64,000 nt of DNA from Antitrichia curtipendula (taxonomy: Eukaryota > Streptophyta > Bryopsida > Hypnales > Leucodontaceae): positions 12,302,725 to 12,366,724 of the forward strand of contig OX579634.1 in the NCBI GenBank assembly GCA_951230915.1, read 5' to 3'. This document shows, piece after piece, positions 1-13,200 of the stretch (positions within the stretch are counted from its first letter, which is position 1; each line of letters begins with the position of its first letter). The notes beneath the pieces are model-generated. The model was not told the DNA's origin. It searched no databases and worked only from the letters and a program-made list of their open reading frames with translations. Position numbers and translations under genes: made by a program.

Positions 1-2288
1 CCATGATAGGCATTTTTAAGCACCTCTTCATGGAAGAGGAGTAGGAATTCAAGGATTTTCTAGTTAGTCGCTTTTCCAGACACGTATATGCGAGAGAACT
101 GGCTATCCATATCTTGAAAAATAATACGTGTTTTGTGAATGAATTTCACAGTGTCGTAATTTTTCTCTTTTAACTCTAGAGTACTGTAATAGGTTGCTTG
201 AAACAACTTCATTTGGTGACTGCTCTTTTCATATCTTCAGTTAGAAGGAAATCGCAGTACAGAGTGTTAATTCTTGTCGGAAGCCCTTTGAATGATGCTT
301 TTCATGTGGCAATGTTGAGCGAAAAGATGTACTAAAGCTGCAGTTCAAAATTTTTTAAATGAAGTTCATGTACTCGTTTAGTTTTGGAAATGAAACGTCC
401 TCACGTTTGGAAAGTGACTTATCTTGTATTTGATGTTCAAATTAAAGTATTCAACGTGATTCAGTATTACGAAAATGTTGTTGTGTTTTCTTTTGTTTAG
501 GCAATGTGTTTGGGCACTGCAAGAACTAGCAGGTGTTGGGTAACATGCATTTTAGTTCAGCAAGTCCGTGACATTTTATTTTTTCGCTTTACATGTTCTG
601 TACACTCTTTGTGAACTGGATCTACGTTTTCTGTGGAGGTCGTCAAGTGGTTTGGGTAAACGTGCGTCCCATTGTGAATTTGTAAGAGGAAAATGTGAAA
701 GTTCAAGACATGCAGTACTCTGTCTTTCTTAGATAATTTCACGTCATGAATTCAGTTACGAGACAGTTCCATGTACTCAGATAGCAATGACTACGACTGA
801 CAGTACAAATCACAGACAAAGGAGTATGCATTTGTAAAGTGTAATCCTCAAAAGCTATTGTCAGTAGTTGTTTTGGTGAAAATGAAGAGTAATATTAAAG
901 TGCACTGAAAATTCTCATATGTCACCGTATGACGAAGTTGTTCACTTGGTAAATATCTGAGAGAGTGAAGACTGGAATGAAGTAGGAATTGGTCATTCAG
1001 TCGTTGAAGTTATTGAACTTTCAATAGAAATGTACTTGTGTGAATGACGAGGAAGCGGTTGTCATTGTGTGTCTTTATAATTTTTCGTTCACACCAAAGT
1101 AGTGGTTGCTGAAATTTTTCGTAATGACATTTTTTATTTTGTTTGATTTTGTGTTGGGGCGACAATGGCAGGCGAAGATACTACTTTTTAATAATGAATG
1201 GAACCGCAGAAACTACGTGTCATTTGTAATTGATCAGATAGTGTAAGAAATAAAAAACACTCTATTGCGTAACATGAAATTCTGTGCGGGCAGGCGTTCC
1301 TTGCCAAAATTTTCAGTGCCTTGCTTTCAAATCGTACTCGAAATAAGTAGCGGACTAGCGTTATTAGGTGTTGCAGCTTTGACAATGTTGGTCTGTCCTT
1401 AGTCTCATTGAATCAGGCTTTCTGCAGACGTGTGTTCCGCACTGAATGTACTTAATAGAAGAATGAAATATCGCAACTGTTTGTGTGTCTTTGAACCGCA
1501 GCGTGCAGGCAGAGTATGAATTCTGTTGCAATGCAATGTCGCGTATGAGAAATCTCCGAGTGCATGCAAGTTCAGAAACGCAGTCATGGTCATTACTGTT
1601 TTGAAGTGACACTAAAATTAGGATTAGTACACGTCTAAAACCTTACCGGAATGTAATTTCACTTTCAAAGTTCTGTTGTCTAGTGACTTAATAATACTGA
1701 AAAGTACCGGCTCATTGTCGATCAGCTTATAAATTAAGCGTTACGTAAAGTATGCAGAGACGATGCTTGATTTACTTATGAACTGCAATTGTTTTTCAGG
1801 ATGCATCCCGATCTAAATTCGGCTTACCACATCGAACGTTCTATAGCGAATTGATTAGGAATGCCCGAATATCCTTGCGCTTGCAAGTGATGTAGAGGCA
1901 GTTGTCTGCAGAAGGTGGAGATTGTAGCAAGGCACCATGTACGCAATGGGCGTGATCCATACTTGATTTATCCAGTAATGGTCAGTTAAATCTAATGTAC
2001 TACAGTTAATTATGTTGTACAAATTATATCTCCCTGCTGTCATTTACGGAGACCGAGCCTTTCAATTGAACCTTAAATGCATGTTCTTATGTAGCACGAC
2101 TTATGCATATGAACAAGTTTTTGGAGTTTTAGACGAGATGGCAGTTCCTTACTATAACTTTTGTTGCCAAGTTCAGAAACATCTGTTCCTCAATGCTTTG
2201 CTCTTAATGCATGGAAACATTTAGAGCTGACTGTCGATATGTTGTGCTCACTTCTAATTTTTGCAAATAAGCTTACCTATTACGAATT
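1..2288. other. 5' non-coding part of the CACTA domain
   Basis: No coding frame that I recognise. The DNA has the same G-over-C bias as the rest of the CACTA domain. A first exon of the transposase could be hidden here, because the recognised frame at 2289 lacks an ATG start, but none is evident. Confidence 0.4.
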
Positions 2289-3761
2289 GTGGCCACGCAG
2301 ACAGTGGATGGCCAAAATGTCAGGGGTCCTGCTCGTCATCCATATGAAGGACCAGAACCATATCATCACACAGTTGATGACGAAGCGGAGGGTGTATTCG
2401 TGTGGCCTGATAGGGCAGAGATCGACGTAGAGTCCATGGTTCGTGATGCCTTCAATCGGGCTGACAACATTCACAATGACGTTATGAATGGAGAAGGGAA
2501 TGCAGAAGTTGATGGAGAGGACCGTGAAGAAGACGGGGACTTGAATGATGTAGAGATGGAGACCCTTCTGCAGCAATCAACTGAAAAAGTCTATGAAGGT
2601 AGCGAACTCAACCGACTGCAGAGCGCTATTATAATCTTCTCCCTCTGCAGCCTTTATTCTGTGCCCAACACGTTCGTGGATTCTTTGCTAACTTGGATAG
2701 CTGGGGATGTGCTACCTACATCTAATTGCTTTCCTAGAACATCATATGAAGTGAAGAGCATTTTGATGAAATGGGGACTCAAGCATAGGCAAGTGCATTG
2801 TTGTCCTGATGGCCACGTATTATATGAAGGGGAGAACGAGGACCTCACACATTGTCCTACATGCAATAGTTCACGCTACGTTGAAGGTTCTAATAAAGTT
2901 CCTAAACGAATAGTCAGGTACTTCGATATTGTGAAACATCTTTTGAGGATGTTTAGGTGCCCCGAAATAGCAAGGCACATGACTTGGTACAGTGCAAACA
3001 AATCCCGTGATCAGAAAATGAGGTCGGTAGCTGATAGTGAACAGTGGAAGGCAATAGACGAAGCATACCCTGAATTTGCCTAAGTTCTAACCAATTTGCG
3101 CCTGGGATTGGTAGGAGATGGTATAGTTCCATTCAAAAATAATGCAATTAAACATTCGACCTGGGTTATGCTGATTACCATTTACAACCTTCCGCCGTGG
3201 TTGTTAACCAAAAAGTTCTTCATTTCACTAGCTATATTAATTCCCGGACCGAAGGCACCTACTGCAGAGAATATAGATGTTTTCTTGGCTCCTTTGGTTA
3301 GGGACTTGCTGAAGCTGTGGGACGGAGTTCCAGTGGTGAATATGTCTAAGCCAGAGGGAGAAAGGAGATTCACATTGAGAGCAATCTTAATGTGGACAGT
3401 TAATGACTTTCCTGCTTATGGTCTTCTGTCGAGTCAACAAGTTCACGGTTACAAAGCCTGTCCATTATGTGGACCAGAAACGTGCAGTGAGTATACAATG
3501 CTTCTAGGAAAAATGATTTATCTAAGAGGCAGGCGATTCTTGAATGAGAATCACAGGTTTCGTAGGGCACGTGCATCATTTAATAACCAACAAGAATTGC
3601 AATTACGTCCTGGGAGAAGTACAAGTGAAGAAGTTTTTTGTTGGGGTACGGAAAGATCAAGTTTTCTGGCAAATGGAGGAGTGGAGAATTCAAATGAAGA
3701 TCCAGTGAAGCTCCATGGTGTGAAGCGATGCAGCATCTTTTTTCTACTTCCTTATTGGAAG
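2289..3761 (+). pseudogene. CACTA transposase Tnp2 (Transposase_21), exon 1, with in-frame stop
   Basis: This exon encodes the N-terminal and central part of the TNP2-type transposase, the DNA-cutting protein of CACTA elements. An acidic N-terminal region is followed by a Cys-rich patch (CCPDGHVLYE, then LTHCPTCNSSRY). Next come the family motifs RYFDIVKHLLRMF, MTWYSANKSRD and YPEFA, then LILIPGPK-like ILIPGPKAP, WTVNDFPAYG and ACPLC, ending in IFFLLPYWK. A TAA at 3081-3083 interrupts the frame between YPEFA and RLGLVGDG; the frame is the same on both sides. The codon at 2289 is GTG, so the true start is probably upstream or after an acceptor (CAG before 2301). The exon ends at AAG followed by GTAAGT at 3762, a strong splice donor, exactly where the family continues into its RHNLDVMH motif. 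That continuation is found at 7015. Confidence 0.85.
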
Positions 3762-6700
3762 GTAAGTTTGCATTTACTGATGTAGAATTAAAATTGGTCC
3801 CCATCATATCTTGTAGAAGAAATGCATGTTTGAAGCTTGAAGAATTTGTAAAAAAAGGATTTTTATGAAGGGAAGAAGTGTTTGCAAAATTGTATTGTAA
3901 AGAGATTCCGCATTTGAGAGGATATGTTTGAGGTTTTGAGTTTCTACAGAGTGGTTCCTGCAATAGGAGAATTTCAGTCACTTTGGAAATTGTTTTTCTT
4001 TACAAACGTGAATTGCACATATGAGGAACATGGAGTAGAACGTGATGCAAGGAATAAGTGAATATTTTTTTTTTTAACGGAGTCAGTTCACTAGTTTAAT
4101 AACAGAACGTAAGCTTACGCAGTTGTATTACATAATATCGTCAAACGTACCAATAATTTTGTTGTCGTAGTGCGCTTGCCTAGTCTTTCACAACGTACTA
4201 TGAGTACGTATATTTCAACTGAGAGAATAGAAAGGAAATTATTTTCCTGGCTTCATTGATACAAATTGGGATCGAGGTCATTCCTCTATACAGTTTCAGA
4301 AATTGTGACTTAGATGACGAGAGTAGTTTCTGAAATTGAGAGTGCACAGAAAACAATGGATGGGTGGAAGGTAAATGCGGTACTCGTGAGTTGTGTGACA
4401 TTTACGGTAGCTTCACGCATAAGCGTCATATTTTAGTTTCGTAACGAATGTAACCAAAATTAAGTTGAAGCTGTCTCCATACTGTGTTGTAGTTATTTGG
4501 TTTGGTTTCTCAAAATATCTATGTAAGAATCGAGGCAAATTAAGTGGAATGCAGTTGGAGGTCTGTGAAGTGGTTTTATGTTTAGAATTTGGAAGAATAA
4601 GATGCCTTAGTGAAATTTTTCTTCTTTTGTAATGTGGAAAAATTCAATATGTGATTTCAAGAAAAATGATTTTTTAGGAAGCGATGGTTGCGTTCTCTGC
4701 TGTTTTTTGGAATTGAAGGGGAAGGGATGCTCTAGCCTGTGCATTGTACGATTTTTCTTAGAGACAAATACATTGTAAGTTGTGGTCACTAATTCATAAC
4801 ATTGAGGTAGTTGTTGCAGTAGTAGGTTGCAAATCGCTTTGCAGTTATTGTTTCACAAGGTGATTAAGGAATGTCCACATGTATAAAATTAGAAATGAAG
4901 TGTTTTGCAGAAACATTAAAAAAAATTTACTTATTATCCTGCTGCGGTGAAATGCTGTAGTTGAATGTGAAGAACATGGCAGACATGGGTAGATCTGAGA
5001 TGGGATTAGCGAAAGAAATGCATATATGAAGAGGAAATCTGATCACAGTAAGGTGGAAGCACCCAAAACCGTCACTTTAAGGAATTCAGCATACTTGGAG
5101 GCATCATTTCAAAATTTAAAAAAAATTCTGATGTTAGCGAGAGAAAATCATGAATTTTCCAAAAAAAAGTTAGATTTTTCGGATGTCATATGTAATTTCT
5201 ATGATTTTTCAAAGTTGTGGGTCTCTAGATCACTGGAACCATCATGTAGGTGCACCCAAAACTGAACCCTGCGGAAATCAGCTCTTAAGCCAGTCAGATA
5301 TTGGTAAGTGTCCTTCAAATATGTCAGCCAATTAAAGCCAAGCATTTGGCTGACGGATTAACTAAAGTCTAGGGACATAATTGGGTGAGTCTAGGGTCCA
5401 TGGCAAGGTACAGGGACAGGAATGGGTGTTTTCACCCAAGTGAATACTTTGTGGTTAGAATAGGAGTAAATTAGCATCAATTTCAGTGTATCTATTTTAA
5501 TGTATCATAGGGTTGCTACGAAATTGTATGTGCCCATCACCTTTCACGTCTTTCCCTTAAGTGTGATACAATGGCAATTTAACTTTGTAGTACCTTATAT
5601 TACTTTGCATGGAATCTTATTGAAAATGAAATTGCAGGGAAGATGGCAACAAACAGTACAATGTACACTTACCGTATCCATGTTGGCAATAGAATCTATG
5701 TAGGTTGTGTTTTTTTATATTGTTTCAAAAGGAACTCGTACTCTACAGAATGAACGTATGTAGCAAATGCAGCTGCCTTCTCTGATGTAGTAGTGGATCG
5801 TTGGAGGCTATCATGATTTTCCTGTATGTCATGTCCACATGTGAACTTCTGAGAACTTCGAAGGCCTTACGTGACTGTCTGTCTTTGAAAACCCGTTTTT
5901 GGACAAGGAGTATATCTAACTTATCTGATTTGCTTGACACTTTGAATAATATGTCTGTGGAAAACTCCTAAAAGAAGTCAATGCACCAGTCTTGAAGTAT
6001 GATATCCAGTTTCAAGAGGTCAGAGGTACCAGTATTTGAAAAATGGAAGAACAGCATTGAGTTTGTCATGGGAGTTGGGGATATGTTGTATTGCTTAAGA
6101 GGAAGAGGATGTGTACACTTGGTCTTGTAGGAAGAATCTTGTATACCTAGAATGATTAAAAAATTATGCAAAGAGTTTCTGTCATGTGAGACAGTCAACA
6201 AGGAAGGCAATTGACAGAACAGCGTGTAGAAAGTGTCGTATATCATGGTACAGTAACATCCTATAAGGACGGGTACGTTTTTGCTATTTTAGAATTGTGA
6301 AGCAGAAGATCATCCGTGCTCCAGATTTAATATTATGAATCATTTCCTAATTTTAGCTTTAGCTACTAAAAGAGAGAATGTCATCAGAAGGTAGTTTTTT
6401 TTGGGAAGAAAATTTTGGAGCCTATGTAACTCATCATTGACTACTGTAGATTTTCCAAGCAACATGTGACTAATTCCAAGGTAGTGATAATGTTTAAAAC
6501 TCATTCATTGTTGGAGGACAATACATACGTGTGCTGGAAATTGGTAAAACTATTGTCAGTATGTTTGTTCCTAAACGAAGTGTTGAACTTGAATTGTAGG
6601 CTGTCATTTTGATTCATGAACATGTTCCCTTTCTTCTCTTTTTTTATCACTTAGTTTTATTTTGAAATTCAATGAAACAATATGTCACTACAATTTTTCA

Positions 6701-7014
6701 GAACCAGCAAATCCTAGGGGCATCGATATGCATTGAACCTTTTGTACCAGCAGAAGCTTCCAAATGGCAGCACCTGTACGTTTTAAATTATGTTATCATG
6801 ATGGTAACAGAAATGGTCACAGAAGTCCGAGTAGCAATCATTGTATACTCAGAGAAGTGCACTGCCTTTTACATTGTTAAAGGAATCTGTACATCAGAAG
6901 AACAGGGACTTGATATTTTAGGATTCAAGGCACTGCATCCAACTGGAAATGTATGGATTTAATTTCTTCATGTTCATTACTCAGTGTTCAGTGTGTTGTG
7001 AGCGTTGATGGCAG
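3762..7014 (+). other. Intron 1 of the CACTA transposase gene
   Basis: It begins GTAAGT (3762-3767) and ends GGCAG (to 7014). Joining 3761 to 7015 in phase 0 gives LPYWK followed by VLPVRHVLDVMH, the expected family continuity. Small open frames inside it (for example 5026-5265 and 6672-6962) match nothing I recognise. The stretch about 5230-5430 is noticeably richer in C than its surroundings and may be a small nested insertion. Confidence 0.7.
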
Positions 7015-7911
7015 GTTTTACCGGTGCGTCATGTTCTTGACGTTATGCATTGCGAAAAAAATTTGTCGGAGAACATATTGAAAACTACGATGGGGGAGAA
7101 GGATACTCCAGCAGTCAGGGTTGACATGCAGGCTTGAGGTATACGTCCTCATCTTCACTTGCAGCGTACAGGCCCAAACCATGACCAATTGCACATGCCG
7201 AATGCATCATATGTTTTGTCATCAGCTGATAAAGCAAAGGTATTACGAGTTTTAAAAAATTTGAGAATCCCTACACATTATGTGTCAGCTCTACATACTA
7301 AAATAAGTTAAGGAAAACTCAGTGGCTTGAAATCACATGACTTTCATGTGTTATTGCAACAAATTTTACCTTTATGCTATAGGAAAGTATCGAATAGGGG
7401 TTTGATGCAAGCAATCATGCGACTGAGTAGATTGTTTAGGAAGTTGTGGAAAGGTAGTAAATCGAGATGACAAAGACCAGATGATGGTAGACTCAGCAGA
7501 AACAATGTGTTTGTTAGAGAAGGAAATGCCCCCTTCTTTTTTTGACATCATGTCACACTTGCCAAATCATTTGGTGGAGGAGTTGTTTCTATGTGGCCCC
7601 GTTCATACTAGGTGGATGTACCCTTATGAACGGTATTTCAAAACTTTAAAAGGGTATGTAAGAAACTTGGCAAAACCTGAGGCCAGCATTGCACAAGGTT
7701 ACCAAACAGAAGAGGCATTGGGGTTCATCACTGAATACATGTCAGATTATAATTTGACATCTCGTAGAGTCTGGGATGACAAGGAGGAACCAACAATGGT
7801 GGATGAAATATTGGAAGGGAAAGGGCAGTTGAAGTTGCTATCGGAAGACGTACGAGCTGCAATGCATGAATTCATCTTGGACAATGCCTCCCACATTGAG
7901 CCGTATCGCAG
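7015..7911 (+). pseudogene. CACTA transposase exon 2: Tnp2 C-terminus plus DUF4218, with stops and frameshift
   Basis: The exon opens with RHVLDVMHCEKNLSENIL, the conserved end of Transposase_21, and continues with GIRPHLHLQ, LSGLKSHDFHVLLQQILP and a typical DUF4218 core: MPPSFFDIMSHLPNHLVEE, LCGPVHTRWMYPYERY, LKGYVRNLAKPEASIAQGY. DUF4218 is found in plant CACTA transposases; its biochemical role is not firmly known. Damage seen: TGA at 7135-7137, TAA at 7309-7311, and a shift of frame near 7440-7450, after which DUF4218 continues in another frame from VVNRDDKDQ. The exon ends in CAG followed by GTGAGA at 7912. Two bases of a codon are left over at that point, which fits the single base supplied by the acceptor at 10269. 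Confidence 0.85.
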
Positions 7912-10268
7912 GTGAGACTTTTTCATTACTAGCAAGTTGAAATATGATCAGAGTACTGTGTGGTGACAAAGTAATATCTTTTTTTTATGTGAAAGGCATG
8001 TAGACAGAATTGTACGTGCACCTAGTCATGTAATTGATGTTGTTTTCAGCTTTTCCATTTAACACAAGACTTAGTTACGGGAAAAGTTAGTGAGGATTTG
8101 TGAAAGTGAAGTGAAGATTGATGTCAGTAACTACATGGCCCATGAACAATGATTGCAGCACGTGTGCACAAGTTCTAGAAGTGAGGAAAAAGAATTCTGC
8201 AAATGTATGTATGGTTACTTCTCTTTACCGTGAACTAAGGTCAAGTCAGCCTTTGTAGATGAGTGACCCTTATCCAAGCTGTAGGTGAAATTTTTTACTA
8301 CCTTAGTGACTGAAGTTTGGAATTTTTCTTTTTGAACTTGTCAAAATTGAAACTAATAATTTCATGGTACATTTCTTTAAAGAGACATGGGAAAAGTAGG
8401 AAGGAATGAGTAAAAAATTAGTGCTGAAACAATTTGAATTGGATGAAGGTGTACGTCATGGCTGCATATGACTTTCTTACTCTGAAAGTGAATAGTGATG
8501 TCAATTTAGACATGGAAGGTAGAAAAAGAATGGTAGTCCCTGTCATCTCTAGTGATGCCCCTGTAAAATTATTTTCTTTAACTTGTAGTTCTCCAAAGCA
8601 TGTTGAATGCTGTCTAAGATATTGGTGATGGGTGTGTCCAACATAGTCCTGTATTAATGAATTGATTAAATAATTTATTTGGGGTAGCCAAATATGTATT
8701 GGCTTCTTCTGTAATAAAAAAAAATTTATGGATCTAATTAGAAGCAGAAGAAGTTGATTTTAGGATCAAATCATTTCCATGAGGTCCCTCTCTATATTAA
8801 TTAGTAAAAGAGGATGGATACATTCAGAATATAGTAAGTTATGTGAGTACTAAGAGTGAGTATTATAAAACCCAGTGCGTGATTTCCGTAACAGAATGTA
8901 GAGTTTTGAATATTACAATGCAGTACATAACCTACCGAATTTTGTTTTTAGTCTTGTAGATGTGAGGGACACCTTAATGGAAGTGTGAATGTACCATAAG
9001 TAATAGAGTGTATCAAATGAATCAGAATTATTTGTAGGGTGAACACAGGTAGGTGGGGTGTGAGTAGCGAATGTGGAGGGGGAAGTCCCTGGCTGTATTG
9101 CAGATGTGGCTGTCAAACAACATGTTTAGGACAGACAATTATTGTGATTTGGCATGCTTTGGAATTAGTTGGTGCATATCATTTTCAGCAAGTGGGAATG
9201 AACTGTTCGTTGTGATGAAAACTGTTGTTTGATAAACCTGTTGGGTTGTGGTGAGATGAGGCGTTCATGTGATCTATGGAGGTCACAGTGTAAATGAGAC
9301 TAAACGTCATGAATTCGAACTCTTCTTCCTGAATAAAATAAATGTTGAATTTTAGAAGTGATATTGTTATAATCAATGTACACAATAGAAGTATAGCCTT
9401 GTTTTTGTGAAGTTGAAGGTCAGTTCTTTAAACATAAATAAGTTTTAGTGATTCTTGAAGGAAGTTTTAAGTCAATGGAGTGGAATATATGAAGTATCCA
9501 TTTATTGTACTCACTGAGAAGCAAGGTCTGTAGCTACAAAATAATGTTCTGTTGCTAGCGGTGGGGTGAATTTACACATATAAGGAAGCAAGACAATTTT
9601 ATAAAATTCAGTACCAACTGCATTCCTAGGGGACAAAGGGAATGACATGTACAGGAGTGTAAATGGGATAAGTTAATTTCGCACGAAGATGTTGGTTAGC
9701 TGAAAGTATCCATTAACGTTTAGTGTACTTGATTGTGTTTTTTTTTCAAAGAGGTTTGAAATGCTAATGGAATTAGTAGTACAGGATGTAGAAGATCGGG
9801 GTGGATTGACCCCCTCACTATACCTTAGCAAGAGTGCATGTATAAAAACAGCTCCCCATTTGTGGCCGTTCCAGGGTATGTCCTGCACTTGATTTCAGGA
9901 ATTGGGGGTCTATGATTGCAAATATGACTTCAGAATTTGCAAATGGAATCATCTGATGAAAACAGGGTTTGCCCTCAGGGTCGAGTGAGGGGGTCTATCC
10001 ACTTCAGCCATCTAGAAGTGTACATGACACATTATTCTCACAACTGGTTTTGTGGGTTTTCTAAAAGAATTACCGGAATGTAGAAATTGAAGTGAGGTTG
10101 GGTATGCAGATTCACAAAAGCTTAAATTTATAGTGAAGGTATTTGAAAAGGAGTGTATATTTATAGAAGAAATGAAATCGATGCATTATTGCGGTAGCAA
10201 CGGGTTCAGCTTTATTAGTCACGTATATGAAAATTCAATGAACTAGTAAATTATAGAATGCATTGCAG
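7912..10268 (+). other. Intron 2 of the CACTA transposase gene
   Basis: Donor GTGAGA at 7912 and acceptor TTGCAG ending at 10268. The phases on both sides fit (two bases plus one), and the joined protein resembles a DUF4218 C-terminus leading into DUF4216. No recognised open frame inside; composition is the same G-rich, C-poor type as intron 1. Confidence 0.6.
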
Positions 10269-11151
10269 GAGATATGAGGTGGTATGGCAGGAGAGGATGA
10301 ATTCCCGAAGTGATTTTCGTCGAAGCAACCCACACAGAAGAGGCAGAAGAGGAGCTCCATTTCCAGTGGGGTTGGAGGAAATTCCTGCATTTGCTAAATG
10401 GCTTGAAGAAGACATAGAAAGAGCTCTCGAACGGAGCGAAGTGGTTCCTTCGGATGTAGAAGACTCATCGAAATTACCCTCCCTACGTGCAAAGAGCTAT
10501 AGAAGTATGTACGCATACGGGTATCACTTCCGAGTGAAGAGTGTTGAAGAGAGCAGAACAAATACCTGTGATTCTGGAGTAGCAGCCATATTTCGACAAC
10601 CATGTCGTTCGGGTAGGCGAGACCAGAACATTCTGAATGAGGAACTTGAATATATAGGTGAAGTCCAGGAGATTGTTGAATTGGATTATGGGAGACATTG
10701 TGTGGTGCTGCTACTTTGTGATTGGGTGAAAGCAAATTAAAGAGGTCGGAACGCAACAGTGAAGAAAGATGAATGGGGATTCACCATGGCAAATTTCAGA
10801 GCACTAGTACCATTCGGTTATGAATCATTTGCTTTCCCAATTCATTGTCACCAAGTTTTCTTTTCTGAGGATGAAGATGAGCCAGGTTGGAAAGTAGTAT
10901 TAAGAACAGAAGTGAGGGGACGCAGAGTTGACAATGAAATAGAGGAAGAGCAGGAGCCACCAATGTTTGCTGTGGGACGAGATGAAGACTTCGAGGGTTT
11001 GCATGTAGCAGAAGAAGGTCAAGAAAGTGTTCCTAACGCAGTTCCCGGTGGCAGAGATATTTCATTGACTGAAGTTCTTCATGATATCCGTGAAGAGGAT
11101 CCCATGATGTTCGACAGGGACGTAGGAGAGTCCTCAGAAGACAACGATTGA
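10269..11151 (+). pseudogene. CACTA transposase exon 3 with DUF4216, in-frame stop
   Basis: After an Arg-rich linker comes FAKWLEEDIERAL, which fits the end of DUF4218. Then follow DUF4216 hallmarks: YAYGYHFRVKS, DSGVAAI, YIGEVQEIVELDYG, VVLLLCDWVKAN, KKDEWGFTMANF and CHQVFFSEDEDEPGWKVV. A TAA at 10738-10740 sits exactly between DWVKAN and RGRNATVKKDEWGF, where the family normally reads straight through; the frame is the same on both sides. The C-terminus is acidic (many Glu and Asp) and stops with TGA at 11149-11151. This looks like the last coding exon. DUF4216 accompanies Tnp2 in plant CACTA elements; its function is unknown to me. Confidence 0.85.
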
Positions 11152-13200
11152 AGGAAGAGGAGAAATTGCATCGGATGAGCACACACAAGTTTTCCCAGTT
11201 CGTAAAATCATTTAAAAGCAGAGTGTGACTATTGAGCAAAGAAAAGAAGAATTGACAGACATGTGTACAAAAATGATGTGTACATAATGAGGGTGCTATG
11301 TAAGTGCTAATGAAATTGAGGTATCCATTTATACAATTAGGAATCATTATATCTTGAACTGGCAGGTGAATTGCTTCATCCGTGTTTAATTAAGTAGGGA
11401 AGGGAAGTAAATTTGAATTGTCATTGTAACAAAGTCTTTTAGAATTTTATAAACCTTTGTGGAATGAGTTATGAATTAAAGATGTGTAGTCACAGGCATC
11501 ACAGGAAGTGACTGAGCCCAAAAATGTGAAGTATGGGTTCATTGAAGTAGTCATGATCAAATGTAGAGCAATGCGGCCTTCTGATCTGAGAAGCTGAATA
11601 ATTGGTAGCGTTATTGTCTTTCATGCATGTCACAATTTCGTTTTATTAGTAGAAAGAGAAAATGCCAAATTAAAGTTACAAAATTATAAGTCACAGATGT
11701 TGTCTATGAGGAAGTCATGCGACATCCATGGGGGACAATACATGAAGGCTGCAGGGAAAGATGTGAAGTAGGAAACTGTTAAAGCAACCGGGAAGTCATT
11801 CATTCCATTTTGGGGGGGGCTGATCTCCTTCAAACAATTTCCAGAGGAGTTCAGTAGGTCTGAAAATGGAATTGGCATATAATCCAAGTTGTTTCATTTT
11901 TGGCAGACCTTTGTGGAAGTATTGACAAATTTTTTAATGTGATTCGCAGTGGTTTTAAAAAGAACTCCATCCTGAAATGCAGTGTAGTTTTACATTATAG
12001 ACACAGAAATGTACCTTTGTATTAGAGGTAGCAGTGTAGAGCCAAGTTTCTTCTGCAACCACCTTTCTTGTATTGAATGAATTGCATGTAAAAAAAAATT
12101 AAATAAAAGAGAATTTGAACTTTTTACAATTGGTAGATGAAAAGCTATTCAATTTCTACTGATTATCCTTTTATGTGGGTGGGATTTTTCTTGGCAGGAA
12201 ATCAGAGGACAATACTACAGTGATGTCATGGCTGGTAGTAGGTGACGTAGATCTGGGGAGGGGATTTGTGAAGTCAGTTTCGATGTCACAGAAGGTAACT
12301 GGGGTGTTTCTGAAATCGTTATTTTCGATAGCCTGAACTTATTGGTATACTTCTATGCAGCACAAAGGTCATTGAAGTGGTGTGGATTGGACAGAAGTAT
12401 TAGTTAACAGTAACTTGGTGTATGACATTTGTGACTAGTACTACTATCTTGTTAGGATATTGAAAGTGAAAGTACAGGAAGACACGTGGTATGGAACACA
12501 GGAATCCCAGAGTTCATTGAAATAAAACATGTAGAAGAAAACTTATGTGTACGGTGTGCGCTCGTAATGTGAACTTACAATGTGATTGGATTGTAACTGA
12601 AGCATGCTTTCAGATTAGTAATTTCAACAGTGCAGTAGCATCTATGGTTGCTGGCATACAAGAGCAATGGCAGTTGTTAAAAAATTTCAGTACAAAATCT
12701 GAAACATACAATAGAATGTGCTTAGAATATGTTCTCAGTTTTCTCATACTGTAGAAGAGAAGGTGCACTGTGGATCCATTTTCAAAAGTGTTTCCTTATT
12801 TTGGTTTGGATTGAGTACTTCTGTGTAAAATTGAAAACTAATTTTTGGAAACAATTATTATGAGTTGCCTATTTGGAAACTCAGACAGCATTCTAGCATT
12901 TTGAATTAAAATGGTAAATTCTCCTACAGGAAAATTCACTAAGGACTTATGAAAAAGTACTATGTAAGAATGTTGAAGTTCCAGAAGGCCAGAACTGTGG
13001 AAAACTGTGCACAAAAATGTTCCAAAGAAATTATTAAGCTTATGAATTTTGAAAAAAACAGTGCCGAAATCAACAGAAAATTGGTCATAGTTTTAACAGA
13101 ATTAACAAAACGTTCAAGTATTTGTAAAAACGGACATTGCAATGACCAAATCAACATAAAAGTGTTGTTGATTTGTTGATTTGGTCACTCATTTTCTACT
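11152..13200. other. 3' part of the CACTA domain, no recognised gene
   Basis: Non-coding as far as I can tell. The small frames at 12545-12754 and 12949-13179 match nothing I know. At 13140-13190 there is an inverted repeat, TGACCAAATCAACA facing TGTTGATTTGGTCA, close to the point where the C-poor composition ends. It may mark a decayed element boundary. Confidence 0.4.

Larger units (their letters stand above)
1..13190 (+). mobile_element. Degenerate CACTA (En/Spm-type) DNA transposon domain
   Basis: The three pieces found in plant CACTA elements lie in the usual order on the + strand: Transposase_21 (Tnp2), DUF4218 and DUF4216. They are separated by introns of 3253 and 2357 bases whose ends obey GT..AG and whose phases match. 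The whole stretch is G-rich and C-poor on the + strand (for example 14 G and 1 C in 3841-3900, 22 G and 6 C in 9241-9300), and this bias fades near 13.2 kb, which I take as the approximate right edge. I could not find a convincing CACTA terminus on either side; the left end probably lies before the window or has decayed. No Transposase-associated zinc-finger exon was recognised upstream. The element is dead as it stands, because its coding frame has four stops and one frameshift. Confidence 0.75.
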
